From Mariprofundus ferrinatatus (GTDB lineage Bacteria > Pseudomonadota > Zetaproteobacteria > Mariprofundales > Mariprofundaceae), in the NCBI RefSeq assembly GCF_002795825.1, contig NZ_CP018800.1:1736001-1800000 (forward strand): 64,000 nucleotides of DNA, read 5' to 3'. Every line of letters starts with the position of its first letter. The stretch's first letter is position 1. Positions 45,964 to 54,756 of the stretch are shown here, piece after piece. The translations under genes and the position numbers were made by a program. The notes under the pieces were generated by a model that was given only the letters and a program-made list of their open reading frames with translations, did no database searches and had not been told where the DNA came from.

Positions 45964-46302
45964 TCACTTCATAAGTGAATTTACTTTGGCCGCCATGATG
46001 AAATCATTCTCGTGCAATCCGCCAATTTTGTGCGTATAAAATGTAATCGTGCAATATCCCCAGCCAAAACTTATATCCGGATGATGCCCCTCCGATTCCG
46101 ACAGCTCTCCTACTGTTGTTGCAAACAGCTGGGCATCAACAAAATTGCTGAATGTAACGGTTCGTCGTAGCTGCCGGGCATCATCTGAAAGTTCCCATCC
46201 TCGAATTTCTATGAGCATCCGCTCCGCATCTTGGCGATCCATCGGGGCAACGCCACCCTTACATGGCATACAGCTTTTATTCTGCAAATTTTCAGGGCTC
46301 AT
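45964..46302 (-). CDS. phhB: 4a-hydroxytetrahydrobiopterin dehydratase
   Basis: 112 residues from the ATG at 46302, with GGAGG 5 nt upstream. The pterin-binding core SEGHHPDISFGWGYCTITFYTHKIGGL is intact, matching PCD/DCoH proteins. It recycles pterin cofactor for aromatic hydroxylases or acts in pterin metabolism; no hydroxylase is adjacent. N-terminal CMPCKGGVAPM is typical. Confidence 0.92.
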   Translation of the reverse strand: MSPENLQNKSCMPCKGGVAPMDRQDAERMLIEIRGWELSDDARQLRRTVTFSNFVDAQLFATTVGELSESEGHHPDISFGWGYCTITFYTHKIGGLHENDFIMAAKVNSLMK

Positions 46303-46365
46303 CACCACCTCCAATGCAGTTGTTATAGATTATTATTTATAATATCGATAGATGAAAACCAGGAT

Positions 46366-47991
46366 CTAAGAGCTACTTTGTCTGTCCTGTTCGTCAGGCG
46401 GCGGCACCTGATCCATCACAAGTTTGTACTCGATGGCATCATTGAGCGCCCGATAGGCCGCCTCCAGCACATCGGTAGAGACACCGACAGTACTCCATTT
46501 TCGATGCCCGTCGCTCGATTCGATCAGCACCCGAACCATTGCCTCAGTAGCCTGTTTGGTGGAGAGAACACGCACCTTAAAGTCGCTTAACTGCATGGCA
46601 CTGAGGCCAGGGTAGACATCAACCAGTGCTGCCCGTAATGCCTTATCCATGGCATTCACCGGACCATTTCCAAGCGCGGCTGAGTGAACCAGTTTGCCTC
46701 CGACACGCACCTGCACAGTTGCCTCAGCCTCAGGCATATCATGATGGCCGCGTTTCTCATCATAAACACGGAAACGCACCAACTCGAAATGACGCCTGAA
46801 ACGACCCATGGCCCTGCGCAGCAATAGCTGAAATGATGCATCTGCACCTTCAAAAGCGTATCCGGCAGCTTCCAACTCCTTGATCCGTGTTACCGCTTCG
46901 GCAACAACAGGATCATCCGCAGCCAGCCCCGCCTCTGGCTCCAGCAACTGCAGCTTGCTCAGGATATTACTTCTCCCTGCCTGGTCGGAGACCATAACGC
47001 GCTGCTCGTTACCGACCAGGGCCGGATCGATGTGCTCATAGAGGCTGCTCTGCTTCCGGATCGCAGAGACATGAATACCGCCCTTGTGAGCGAATGCATT
47101 CTGACCGACAAACGGCTGATGCTGCCACGGCAGCCGGTTGGCCATTTCGTTCACAAAACGGGAGAGTGACGAGAGCTGTTGCAGCTCCACATCGGAAACA
47201 TCGCAGTCGATGCCCAGCTTCAGCTTCAAAATCGGAATTACTGAAATCAAATTGGCATTGCCACAGCGCTCACCGATACCGTTAACGGTTCCCTGCACAT
47301 GTCGTGCCCCCGCCTGCACTGCAGAAATAGTGTTGGAGACTGCTAGCTCGCTGTCGTTATGCGCATGGATGCCGATGATTTTATCAGGGAAACGGGCCAC
47401 AACCTCGCGCACCACATCAAACAGATAGGAGGGTACCGAGCCACCATTGGTGTCGCAGAGCACGAGCGCATCCGCACCACCATCTGCAGCCGCCTTAAGC
47501 ACCTTTATGGCATAGTCGGGACTGGCCCTGTAGCCATCAAAAAAGTGTTCGGCATCAAACATCACGTAATCGAGGCGCTGTTTCAGGTAAGCGACCGACT
47601 CGGAAACAAGTTCAAGGTTCTGCTCCAGTGTGATGCCAAGCGCCTTGGTGGCATGGATATCCCAGCTTTTCCCAAAAATACAGGCGGCATCTGCCCCCGA
47701 CTCGACAAGGTTGTTCAGGCCGCGATCCTTGCTTGCAGCGTGACCCGGCCTGGCTGTAGAGCCAAATGCCACCAGCCTGCTGTTCGGCCAGTTGCGATTC
47801 TTCATCTGCGCAAAAAAGAGGTCATCCTTGGGGCTGGCCCCAGGCCATCCGCCCTCTATCCAATCCATACCGAACTCGGCCAAACGGTTTGCGATTCGCA
47901 TCTTATCTTCAACAGAAAAAGCGATACCCGCGGTCTGGGCACCATCACGGAGTGTGGTATCGAAAAGTTCAACCTGCTGAGATGCTTTCAT
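46366..47991 (-). CDS. cimA: (R)-citramalate synthase
   Basis: 541 residues. The barrel starts FDTTLRDGAQTAGIAFS, with GIHAHNDSELAVSN and NGIGERCGNANL for metal and acyl-CoA binding, and a C-terminal regulatory LeuA dimer-like domain. The TAGIAFS segment after the first Asp and the NTNGG segment favour CimA over 2-isopropylmalate synthase. It makes citramalate from pyruvate and acetyl-CoA for threonine-independent isoleucine synthesis. Stands alone. Confidence 0.88.
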   Translation of the reverse strand: MKASQQVELFDTTLRDGAQTAGIAFSVEDKMRIANRLAEFGMDWIEGGWPGASPKDDLFFAQMKNRNWPNSRLVAFGSTARPGHAASKDRGLNNLVESGADAACIFGKSWDIHATKALGITLEQNLELVSESVAYLKQRLDYVMFDAEHFFDGYRASPDYAIKVLKAAADGGADALVLCDTNGGSVPSYLFDVVREVVARFPDKIIGIHAHNDSELAVSNTISAVQAGARHVQGTVNGIGERCGNANLISVIPILKLKLGIDCDVSDVELQQLSSLSRFVNEMANRLPWQHQPFVGQNAFAHKGGIHVSAIRKQSSLYEHIDPALVGNEQRVMVSDQAGRSNILSKLQLLEPEAGLAADDPVVAEAVTRIKELEAAGYAFEGADASFQLLLRRAMGRFRRHFELVRFRVYDEKRGHHDMPEAEATVQVRVGGKLVHSAALGNGPVNAMDKALRAALVDVYPGLSAMQLSDFKVRVLSTKQATEAMVRVLIESSDGHRKWSTVGVSTDVLEAAYRALNDAIEYKLVMDQVPPPDEQDRQSSS

Positions 47992-48124
47992 GAATAGAGC
48001 CTGTGCCTTGAGTGGATAGAGGCGCGATTTTACGCCTTGGCTGCAGAAATGTCAGTGGCTTTCCATGATCGGCGAACTATGCTGAAATATGACATTCACA
48101 ATTCATCAGGCAGGAGATCTATTT

Positions 48125-49153
48125 ATGCGTGCAGTAATCATGCAGCAAGCGGGCAACCCGGACGTACTAACGATCGAAGAGGTCGCAAAGCCGACATGCG
48201 AAGCAGGAGAAATACTTGTTCAGGTGATGGCTGCGGGTGTGAATCCGATCGACACCAAGCTGCGTGGTCGCGGCCTCTACTTCCCTGATGGATTGCCCGC
48301 CATTCTCGGCTGTGACGGTTCCGGCATCGTCGAAGCAGTAGGCAGTGATGTTACCCGCTTTGAGCCGGGAGATGCGGTTTATTACTGTTACGGCGGCCTG
48401 GGGCAGAAAGCAGGCAACTATGCTGAATACATTGCTGTTCCGGAATGTTATGCGGCCATGAAGCCCGACTATCTCGATTTCATCGATGCAGCTGCAGCTC
48501 CGCTTGTACTTATCACGGCATGGGAGTCACTGTTTGACCGCGCCCGCATCGGCTCGGGCCAGAAGGTATTCATCCATGCCGGCGCAGGTGGCGTCGGCCA
48601 TGTCGCCATCCAGCTGGCCAAGCTGGCCGGTTGTGAGGTGGCAACTTCGGTAAGTTCCGATGAAAAGAAAAACCTGGTCAGGGAATTAGGCGCTGATCTG
48701 ATCATCAACTACCGGACAGAGAATGTGACCGGAGCTCTGCTTGAGTGGACACATCATGAGGGCGTGGATATTGCATTCGACACTGTCGGCGGCGATGCAT
48801 TCAACCAGCTGGTACCTGCCACCAAGGTTTACGGAGATATTGTTACCATTCTTCAGGTTCCAGACGATGCTGACTGGAAAACCATCCGTCTCCGTAATCT
48901 CCGCATTTCTCAGGAACTGATGCTGACGCCAATGGTGCTCGGCATGAACGGGGCTGCAGCGCATCAGGGTGATATACTTGAACAGTGCGCCCAGCTGTTT
49001 GATCAGAAACAGCTCTCAGTATTCGTCTCCGACACCCTGCCGCTTGAGCAGGCGGCCGAGGCGCATCGCAGGATCGAGGCCGGCGGCATGAGCGGAAAAT
49101 TAGTCCTGGAGGTGCAGCAGATGGAGGAGGATGAAAATGAACAGTCAGCCTGA
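48125..49153 (+). CDS. quinone oxidoreductase-like MDR dehydrogenase
   Basis: 342 residues from the ATG at 48125 (AGGAG 8 nt before it). GroES-like N-terminal domain (MRAVIMQQAGNPDVL... GVNPIDTKLRG), then the Rossmann motif HAGAGGVGHVAIQLAKLAG and HEGVDIAFDTVGG. It lacks the cysteine cluster of structural-zinc alcohol dehydrogenases, so an NADPH:quinone reductase of the zeta-crystallin type is likeliest. Overlaps the next gene. Confidence 0.82.
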   Translation: MRAVIMQQAGNPDVLTIEEVAKPTCEAGEILVQVMAAGVNPIDTKLRGRGLYFPDGLPAILGCDGSGIVEAVGSDVTRFEPGDAVYYCYGGLGQKAGNYAEYIAVPECYAAMKPDYLDFIDAAAAPLVLITAWESLFDRARIGSGQKVFIHAGAGGVGHVAIQLAKLAGCEVATSVSSDEKKNLVRELGADLIINYRTENVTGALLEWTHHEGVDIAFDTVGGDAFNQLVPATKVYGDIVTILQVPDDADWKTIRLRNLRISQELMLTPMVLGMNGAAAHQGDILEQCAQLFDQKQLSVFVSDTLPLEQAAEAHRRIEAGGMSGKLVLEVQQMEEDENEQSA

Positions 49154-49493
49154 AATCGTGCCTGAACCATCCATCGAATCGGCTAAAAAGGCCGCCACCA
49201 TCGTTTATGCCCTGCAGGCTGCTTCATTTCTCCTGGCTGTAACATTTATTGCTGCAATCATTGTTAACTATGTCAAAAAGGATGATGTGGCAGACACCTG
49301 GGTGGCTTCGCACTTTCGCTGGCAGATGAGAACCTTCTGGTTTGCTCTGCTCTGGTCATTTATCGGCATCGTCACGCTGATGCTGGGTATCGGATGGTTT
49401 ATAATGATGGGCACCGCAGTCTGGGTGATCTATCGTATCGCCAAGGGCTGGCTTGCACTATCGGACGATAAAGCGATGTATATAGAGGACTAA
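49137..49493 (+). CDS. small membrane protein, DUF4870-like
   Basis: 118 residues from the ATG at 49137, six bases after GGAGGAGG; an ATG at 49131 is less well spaced. Three membrane helices with a DTWVASHFRWQMRTFWF loop, typical of the small DUF4870-like proteins. Function unknown. Overlaps the upstream dehydrogenase by 17 bp and the convergent atpF by 4 bp. Confidence 0.65.
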   Translation: MNSQPEIVPEPSIESAKKAATIVYALQAASFLLAVTFIAAIIVNYVKKDDVADTWVASHFRWQMRTFWFALLWSFIGIVTLMLGIGWFIMMGTAVWVIYRIAKGWLALSDDKAMYIED

Positions 49494-50002
49494 CTTTTTT
49501 TAGGGGGATGCCTCTCCATATCCTCAATGGTCTCCTCGAGAATCTGCCGGGCTTCGCGCTCATCGAGCCGTTGGTGAATCACCTTTTCGGCAGCCTCCAC
49601 AACAAGCTCTGCTGACTGTGCACGAATCTCCCTGATCGCCTTCTGCCGTGCCACTTCGGACTCTTCCCGGAACTCGCGCTTGCGACGCTCCATTTCCTCT
49701 TTCCATTCACCCATGAGCTGACTGCGCCGTTCGAGAATCCGTTTCTCAGATTCATCAAAAAGCTTTTTCGCTTCACTGTCGATACTGGAAAGCTTCTCAG
49801 CGTAATCGAGCCTGAGCTCTTCCACCTCTTCGCGTTTCTGGCGGGCCTCCTCAATCTCCTGCTCAATCAGGCGGGTTCGCTCCTGCAGAATCGAGGCAAT
49901 ACGCGGAAGCACCCATCTGCTGAGCACGACAAAAAGAAGGACAAATGAGATGATTGTCCAGAATATCTGTGATGAGAAAAACGTGGTATCAAACTGTGGC
50001 AT
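49490..50002 (-). CDS. atpF: ATP synthase F0 subunit b (b'-like)
   Basis: 170 residues: one membrane helix (about 14-31) then a long charged coiled-coil. The start MPQFDTTFFSSQIFWTIISF is the b'-type N-terminus seen in alphaproteobacteria rather than the shorter enterobacterial type. It is the stator stalk. Last gene of an F0-only cluster; no second b gene and no F1 genes follow. Confidence 0.93.
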   Translation of the reverse strand: MPQFDTTFFSSQIFWTIISFVLLFVVLSRWVLPRIASILQERTRLIEQEIEEARQKREEVEELRLDYAEKLSSIDSEAKKLFDESEKRILERRSQLMGEWKEEMERRKREFREESEVARQKAIREIRAQSAELVVEAAEKVIHQRLDEREARQILEETIEDMERHPPKKS

Positions 50003-50043
50003 GAAACTTCCTGTTTATTGTTCTTGTTTGGAGCGATTAAGGG

Positions 50044-50271
50044 TCATCCCTGTCCCATGATAATGAATGCAATAACCAGCGCATAGAGCGCGATGGTCTC
50101 AACCAGCGCAAATCCGATCCAGGCATATTTGGCGAGTGTTGGTTCAGCCTCAGGCTGCCGTGCAACCGCTTCAATCATTTTGCTGAAGATCATGCCGATT
50201 CCAACTGCGGCACCAGCCATGCCGAGTGCAGCCAGGCCCATACCAATCGGAATCATTGCTGCAACATCCAT
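50044..50271 (-). CDS. atpE: ATP synthase F0 subunit c
   Basis: 75 residues, two membrane helices. The ion-carrying glutamate is in FALVETIALYAL, and the loop motif AVARQPEAEP is standard. The position equivalent to the Na+-ligand glutamine of Ilyobacter is isoleucine here (AVGIGMIF), so a proton-driven ring is expected. AGGAGGG precedes the ATG. Confidence 0.96.
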   Translation of the reverse strand: MDVAAMIPIGMGLAALGMAGAAVGIGMIFSKMIEAVARQPEAEPTLAKYAWIGFALVETIALYALVIAFIIMGQG

Positions 50272-50317
50272 GAAACCCTCCTAACGCATCGGGAATGTAA
50301 TAAGGTTAGAGTATAAC

Positions 50318-51055
50318 TCAGTGATCGGCCAGCGCATCATCTATGTACACACACGACAGCACCACAAAGATGTAGGCCTGAATAAAGGCGATGATCAACT
50401 CAAGCGCAATCTGCACCACGGTAAAGCCGAGCGGCAACCACTGTAAAAACCAAGGTGCTGCCAGACCAAGCACGGCCAACACGCCCAACGCCATATGCCC
50501 GGCCGTCATATTTGCAAACAGACGAAGCGCCAGCGTAACCGGCCTGGCTAGAAATGAGAGAAGTTCGATCGGCACCATCAATGGCAGCATGATCTTCGGC
50601 ACCCCCTGCGGTGCAAAGGCATGAAAAAAGCCCCAGCCATGGCGATAGAAACGTAACCCTGAGGCATACAGAAAAACACCCACTGCCAGCGTGCCGGTAA
50701 CTGCCAATTGTGATGTAGGCGTGAATGCACCGGGAATCAATCCGACCAGATTACAGCCAAGGATAAAAGTGAACAAAGTGAACATCAGGGGGATATATTT
50801 TTCGCCCTCTCCATGAATATTCAAGCATGTCTGCCTGGCAACAAACCCGTAAAGCATTTCAGCCAGCAACTGGCCCGGCTTCGGCACCAGTTCCGGCCTG
50901 ACCAGCATCAGGCGCAGAGTGCCCGCCACGATAGCAACCGCCAGCCACATAAAAACAGCAGTGTTGGAGATCGATATATCAAGCGGCCCCAGATGAAGTT
51001 CGTAATGAACGATCACCCTGAAATGCTCCAGTGCCCCGCCCATATCCAGACTCAC
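50318..51055 (-). CDS. atpB: ATP synthase F0 subunit a
   Basis: 245 residues with five or six membrane helices. The essential arginine is in FLARPVTLALRLFANMTAGH, and ALELIIAFIQAYIFVVLSCVYIDDA is the conserved C-terminal helix pair. Forms the proton half-channels beside the c ring. The start overlaps the atpI stop by 4 bp. Confidence 0.95.
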   Translation of the reverse strand: MSLDMGGALEHFRVIVHYELHLGPLDISISNTAVFMWLAVAIVAGTLRLMLVRPELVPKPGQLLAEMLYGFVARQTCLNIHGEGEKYIPLMFTLFTFILGCNLVGLIPGAFTPTSQLAVTGTLAVGVFLYASGLRFYRHGWGFFHAFAPQGVPKIMLPLMVPIELLSFLARPVTLALRLFANMTAGHMALGVLAVLGLAAPWFLQWLPLGFTVVQIALELIIAFIQAYIFVVLSCVYIDDALADH

Positions 51056-51294
51056 GGTTCATCCACTCCGTTATTCTTCTGCATATCAACCACCATTAAC
51101 TGATAGAGGTTAATGAAACCTGCAGCCAGCCCGAACACGGCAAACACAATCAGGAAAATGGGGCGGGTATCAAGCCAGCGATCGAGAAAGAAACCGATGC
51201 CAAGCCCAATCATGGTTGAGGCGACAATTTCCGTACCGACCCGCAAGCCCCACTGATGGCCGTGATGCTGCTCTTCATGCTTCAGTTTGGGCAT
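51052..51294 (-). CDS. atpI: AtpI/AtpZ-type ATP synthase accessory protein
   Basis: About 80 residues from the ATG at 51294 (MPKLKHEEQHHGH); the frame extends to a GTG at 51342. Two membrane helices (STMIGLGIGFFLDRWLDTRPIFLIVFAVFGLAAGFINLY) fit AtpI, which helps assemble the c ring. First gene of atpI-B-E-F and only 80 bp after lysR-type gene on the same strand. Confidence 0.82.
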   Translation of the reverse strand: MPKLKHEEQHHGHQWGLRVGTEIVASTMIGLGIGFFLDRWLDTRPIFLIVFAVFGLAAGFINLYQLMVVDMQKNNGVDEP

Positions 51295-51373
51295 CTGTTC
51301 ACACGCATAAGTTTCACCCTCGATCCTGTAGCCAGTGTACACAATACACCCACATTCAGCAATTGGGCGTCAG

Positions 51374-52252
51374 TTAAAACTGGCATTGCTGGAGAAGCTT
51401 CCAGAGGCGTTCCCCGACGGGGCCCATCGGCTCATTGGCGCGGCGGAAGAGATAGATATCGATCTTCAGTGGATCAAGTTCCTTGCCAGAAAGTTCCAGC
51501 AGTCGACCATCGTCCAGCTCTTCGGAAACACGATGGCGTGGCATACGACCCCAGCCTGCACCGGATAAAATCATCCTCTTTTTCATATCGAAATCATTCA
51601 CCAGCCACTGGTGCGCACCCTCAAGTACGCCGGCTGTCTGTCTGGGTGAATTCCGGCTGGTATCGCGAACCACCACCTGCACATACTGTTCAAGGTCGGC
51701 AACTGTGATGGCCGGATAGTGCGTGGCCAGCGGGAAGTCAGGAGAGATGACTGATACCATCTCGGTTGAGGTTAGCCGCACCTCCTCAGTGTACGGTACC
51801 GGCATAAAACGCTCTGCAATGGCAAAGTCGACATCCTTCTCAAGCAGACGCTCCAATGTGCCACCCATATTCTCGATCTGAAGACTCATGCGCGTGGCTG
51901 GCGCGGCTTCCGAAACCTGCTTGATTACATCGAGCACATTCTCAACCGGTGCAATCGCTCCAAGTGCAATGGAGACCTCCGTCTCCTCCCCTTCAGCGAA
52001 GTGACGGGCAATGCTGGAGAGCTCCTCGCTGCGCGACAGGATGCTTTTCGCCTTGCCGTAGAGCACCTGCCCTTGCGGAGTGAGCTGAGGCCGATAGCCG
52101 CCCCGGTCAAACAGGGAGATACCCAGCTCCTGTTCGAGATTCTTGATGGCAATACTGATCGCGGACTGGCTGCGAAAGAGCGCAACGGATGCGGCATGGA
52201 AGCCGCCCTTCTCCACGACGCCACAGAGGGCACGCAACTGTTCCAGTGTCAT
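51374..52252 (-). CDS. LysR-family transcriptional regulator
   Basis: 292 residues from the ATG at 52252 (MTLEQLRALCGVVEKGGF); an ATG at 52282 lies inside a palindrome and is rejected. The winged helix FHAASVALFRSQSAISIAIKNLEQELGISLFDR is typical, followed by a two-lobe effector domain. It is divergent from the cytochrome b561-yceI genes, which it likely controls; its effector is unknown. It also lies just upstream of atpI on the same strand. Confidence 0.9.
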   Translation of the reverse strand: MTLEQLRALCGVVEKGGFHAASVALFRSQSAISIAIKNLEQELGISLFDRGGYRPQLTPQGQVLYGKAKSILSRSEELSSIARHFAEGEETEVSIALGAIAPVENVLDVIKQVSEAAPATRMSLQIENMGGTLERLLEKDVDFAIAERFMPVPYTEEVRLTSTEMVSVISPDFPLATHYPAITVADLEQYVQVVVRDTSRNSPRQTAGVLEGAHQWLVNDFDMKKRMILSGAGWGRMPRHRVSEELDDGRLLELSGKELDPLKIDIYLFRRANEPMGPVGERLWKLLQQCQF

Positions 52253-52261
52253 GCAACCATA

Positions 52262-52282
52262 ATGATTCGAAATACTAATCAT
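52262..52282. promoter_or_regulatory. candidate LysR-type operator
   Basis: ATGATT-N9-AATCAT is a perfect 6+6 inverted repeat containing the T-N11-A core of LysR boxes, 10 bp upstream of the chosen LysR start and in the divergent control region. Confidence 0.45.
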
Positions 52283-52373
52283 GTCTATCGGTTATTTATG
52301 CTTTTTTTATATCAGCAGGGCCACGATAGTTGCACTACGCTAAATGAACAGGCGTATCGGAGGCAAAGTACAA

Positions 52374-52940
52374 ATGTTGCGCAATACACCCACTTCTTAC
52401 GGTCTGGTTACCATTGTCATTCACTGGCTGATGGCGATTGCTATTTTCGGCATGTTCGGACTCGGCCTCTGGATGGTGGAACTCAACTATTATGATAACT
52501 GGTACCACGACGCGCCCTATATCCACAAAGCTGTGGGCATGCTACTTCTCTTCCTGCTCATCTTCCGCTTCGGCTGGAGACTGAACAATGTCCGCCCGAA
52601 GCTGATGGGAGAAACATGGGAGAAACTTGTAGCCCTGGCAGTTCATCGCCTGCACTACCTGCTTCTCTTCATCCTCACCACTACGGGCTATCTGATCCCC
52701 ACCGCCGGAGGTGTCGGTATTGATATCTTCGGCCTGTTCACTGTGCCGGCCACCCTGTCATTCACCAAAGATCAGGCTGATCTGATTGGCATGGTTCACC
52801 TCTATGCGGCATGGGCAGCTGTCGGACTTGCCGTCATGCATGCGGGAGCTGCCCTGAAACATCATGTGATCGACAAAGATATTACGCTACTGCGTATGCT
52901 GGGCGTTAATAGCAACAACACACAACAAGGAGAAAAATGA
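52374..52940 (+). CDS. cybB: cytochrome b561
   Basis: 188 residues from the ATG at 52374, downstream of a GGAGG site. Four membrane helices carry heme histidines in TIVIHWLMAIAIF, YIHKAVGMLLLF, HRLHYLLLFIL and VHLYAAWAAVG. A di-heme quinol-linked cytochrome of the CybB family, possibly a superoxide:quinone oxidoreductase. Followed 2 bp later by yceI, a common pairing. Confidence 0.9.
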   Translation: MLRNTPTSYGLVTIVIHWLMAIAIFGMFGLGLWMVELNYYDNWYHDAPYIHKAVGMLLLFLLIFRFGWRLNNVRPKLMGETWEKLVALAVHRLHYLLLFILTTTGYLIPTAGGVGIDIFGLFTVPATLSFTKDQADLIGMVHLYAAWAAVGLAVMHAGAALKHHVIDKDITLLRMLGVNSNNTQQGEK

Positions 52941-52941
52941 A

Positions 52942-53526
52942 ATGAAACTGAAATACCTATTTGCACCACTACTGCTTCTACTGGCCTTCATCATGCCCGC
53001 TCAGGCAGCCGAAAACTATGCATTCGACATCAAGGGGCAGCACGCCTTTATCCAGTTCAAGATCAAACATCTGGGCTATAGCTGGCTGATCGGCAACTTC
53101 AACACATTTAACGGGTCATACTCCTATGATGAGACCAACCCGGCGAACAACAGCGTTACGGCCGAAATCGATGTGGCAAGCATCGACTCCAACCATGCCG
53201 AGCGTGACAAACATTTGCGCAGCGCAGATTTCTTTGATGTTGCTAAATTTCCCAAGGCGACTTTTACCAGCACCGCTTATGAAGACAAAGGCAACGGCAA
53301 AGGAGTATTGAAAGGAAACTTCACGTTGCGCGGTGTTACCAAAGAGATCGCCTTTGATGTGACCCAGATAGGAGCTGGCAAAGACCCATGGGGAGGGTTC
53401 CGCCGTGGTTTTTCAGGCACCACCACCCTGCACCTCTCCGATTACAATATGCTTAAAGGCGGCATGCTGGGCGCTGCAGCTGAAAACGTAGAGCTCTTCT
53501 TCTCCATTGAAGGGGTCCGCCAGTAA
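52942..53526 (+). CDS. yceI: YceI family periplasmic protein
   Basis: 194 residues with a signal peptide ending at AQAAE. The lipocalin-like fold is shown by YAFDIKGQHAFIQFKIKHLG, EIDVASIDSNHAERDKHLRS, FTLRGVTKEIAFDV and DPWGGFRRGFSG. YceI binds isoprenoid quinone-like lipids in the periplasm; next to cytochrome b561 it probably handles quinone redox. Confidence 0.93.
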   Translation: MKLKYLFAPLLLLLAFIMPAQAAENYAFDIKGQHAFIQFKIKHLGYSWLIGNFNTFNGSYSYDETNPANNSVTAEIDVASIDSNHAERDKHLRSADFFDVAKFPKATFTSTAYEDKGNGKGVLKGNFTLRGVTKEIAFDVTQIGAGKDPWGGFRRGFSGTTTLHLSDYNMLKGGMLGAAAENVELFFSIEGVRQ

Positions 53527-53537
53527 GGCGATTGAGA

Positions 53538-53579
53538 TGCACGCCGGGAGAATCCCCTCTCCTCTCCTCCCGGCGTGCA
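53538..53579 (+). terminator. long-stem terminator after yceI
   Basis: A perfect 13-bp stem (TGCACGCCGGGAG with CTCCCGGCGTGCA) around a 16-nt loop lies 12 bp after yceI. The T tract is weak, but the stem is strong and separates yceI from the next unit. Confidence 0.65.
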
Positions 53580-53682
53580 GGCATTTATGTTAAACCCATT
53601 TATATAGAAATGCCACGCATCGTCAGCATAGGCGTTGCAAATAGTGATCAATTTCACTCGAAACCGGGACATAGGAGCCAAG

Positions 53683-54756
53683 ATGAGTAACAAACTGCTT
53701 TCCCCTGCCAACCTCGCAGGCCTCACACTGAATAACCGTATGGTCATGGCACCGATGACGCGTAACAGGGCGCCTGAAGGCATTGCTAACGCGATCATGG
53801 CTGAATATTACCGGCAACGCGCAGGAGCCGGATTGATCGTGACTGAGGGTTCTCAGATATCCGCGCAGGCAGTCGGCTATCCGGCCACGCCAGGCATTTA
53901 CACGGCTGAACAGGTTGCTGGCTGGAGACAGGTTTGCGATGCAGTGCATGCAGAGGGCGGCCATATCTTTGTACAGCTTTGGCACTGCGGTCGTATTTCC
54001 CACCCTGATTTTCATGCTGGCGAGCTGCCGGTTGCGCCGTCGGCTATCCGGCCTGCAGGTGATGCTTTCACTTATGAAGGGCTCAAACCCTTTGTCACGC
54101 CGCGAGCGCTGGACACTTCCGAAATACCCGCCATCGTAGCGCAGTACCGCCATGCAGCGACCTGCGCCAAAGATGCCGGTTTTGACGGTGTCGAGATCCA
54201 TGCCGCCAACGGCTATCTGATCGATCAGTTTATTCGTGATGGCAGCAACAAACGCACAGACAGGTATGGAGGTTCACTGGAAAACCGCACTCGCCTGCTG
54301 GTTGAAATCGTGAACACGGTTGGCAGTGAAATCGGATTCAACAGGGTTGGTGTGCGCATCTCGCCGGTCAACGGCTTCAACGACATGAGCGACACCAATC
54401 CTCAGGCAACATTCAACCATGTAGCAACCAGCCTCAGCGGCCTAGGGCTCGCCTACCTGCATGTCGTGGAGGTAAGCATGACCGGCGAAGCGAGCAGCGA
54501 ATTTGACTGCCGGCAGCTTCGGGACTGTTTTGATGGCGCATATATCGCCAATGGTGGTTTTGATCAGACACGTGCAGAAGATACCCTTCATTCAGACTCG
54601 GCCGACCTGATCGCCTTTGGTGTGCCCTTCCTCGCCAACCCTGACCTTCCCGAACGCTTCCGCCGCAACGCACCGCTGAACGAAGCGGACCAGACCACAT
54701 TCTACGGCGGAGATGAGCATGGTTACACCGACTATCCAATACTGGAGAACGATTGA
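53683..54756 (+). CDS. Old Yellow Enzyme family alkene reductase
   Basis: 357 residues from the ATG at 53683 (AGGAG 5 nt before). NRMVMAPMTRNRAPEG is the flavin-binding start, HIFVQLWHCGRISHP the substrate loop and DGVEIHAANGYLIDQFIRDGSNKRTD the active-site His-Asn pair. Reduces activated alkenes such as N-ethylmaleimide and quinone-like compounds; nemA-like. Its stop overlaps the following gene. Confidence 0.9.
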   Translation: MSNKLLSPANLAGLTLNNRMVMAPMTRNRAPEGIANAIMAEYYRQRAGAGLIVTEGSQISAQAVGYPATPGIYTAEQVAGWRQVCDAVHAEGGHIFVQLWHCGRISHPDFHAGELPVAPSAIRPAGDAFTYEGLKPFVTPRALDTSEIPAIVAQYRHAATCAKDAGFDGVEIHAANGYLIDQFIRDGSNKRTDRYGGSLENRTRLLVEIVNTVGSEIGFNRVGVRISPVNGFNDMSDTNPQATFNHVATSLSGLGLAYLHVVEVSMTGEASSEFDCRQLRDCFDGAYIANGGFDQTRAEDTLHSDSADLIAFGVPFLANPDLPERFRRNAPLNEADQTTFYGGDEHGYTDYPILEND

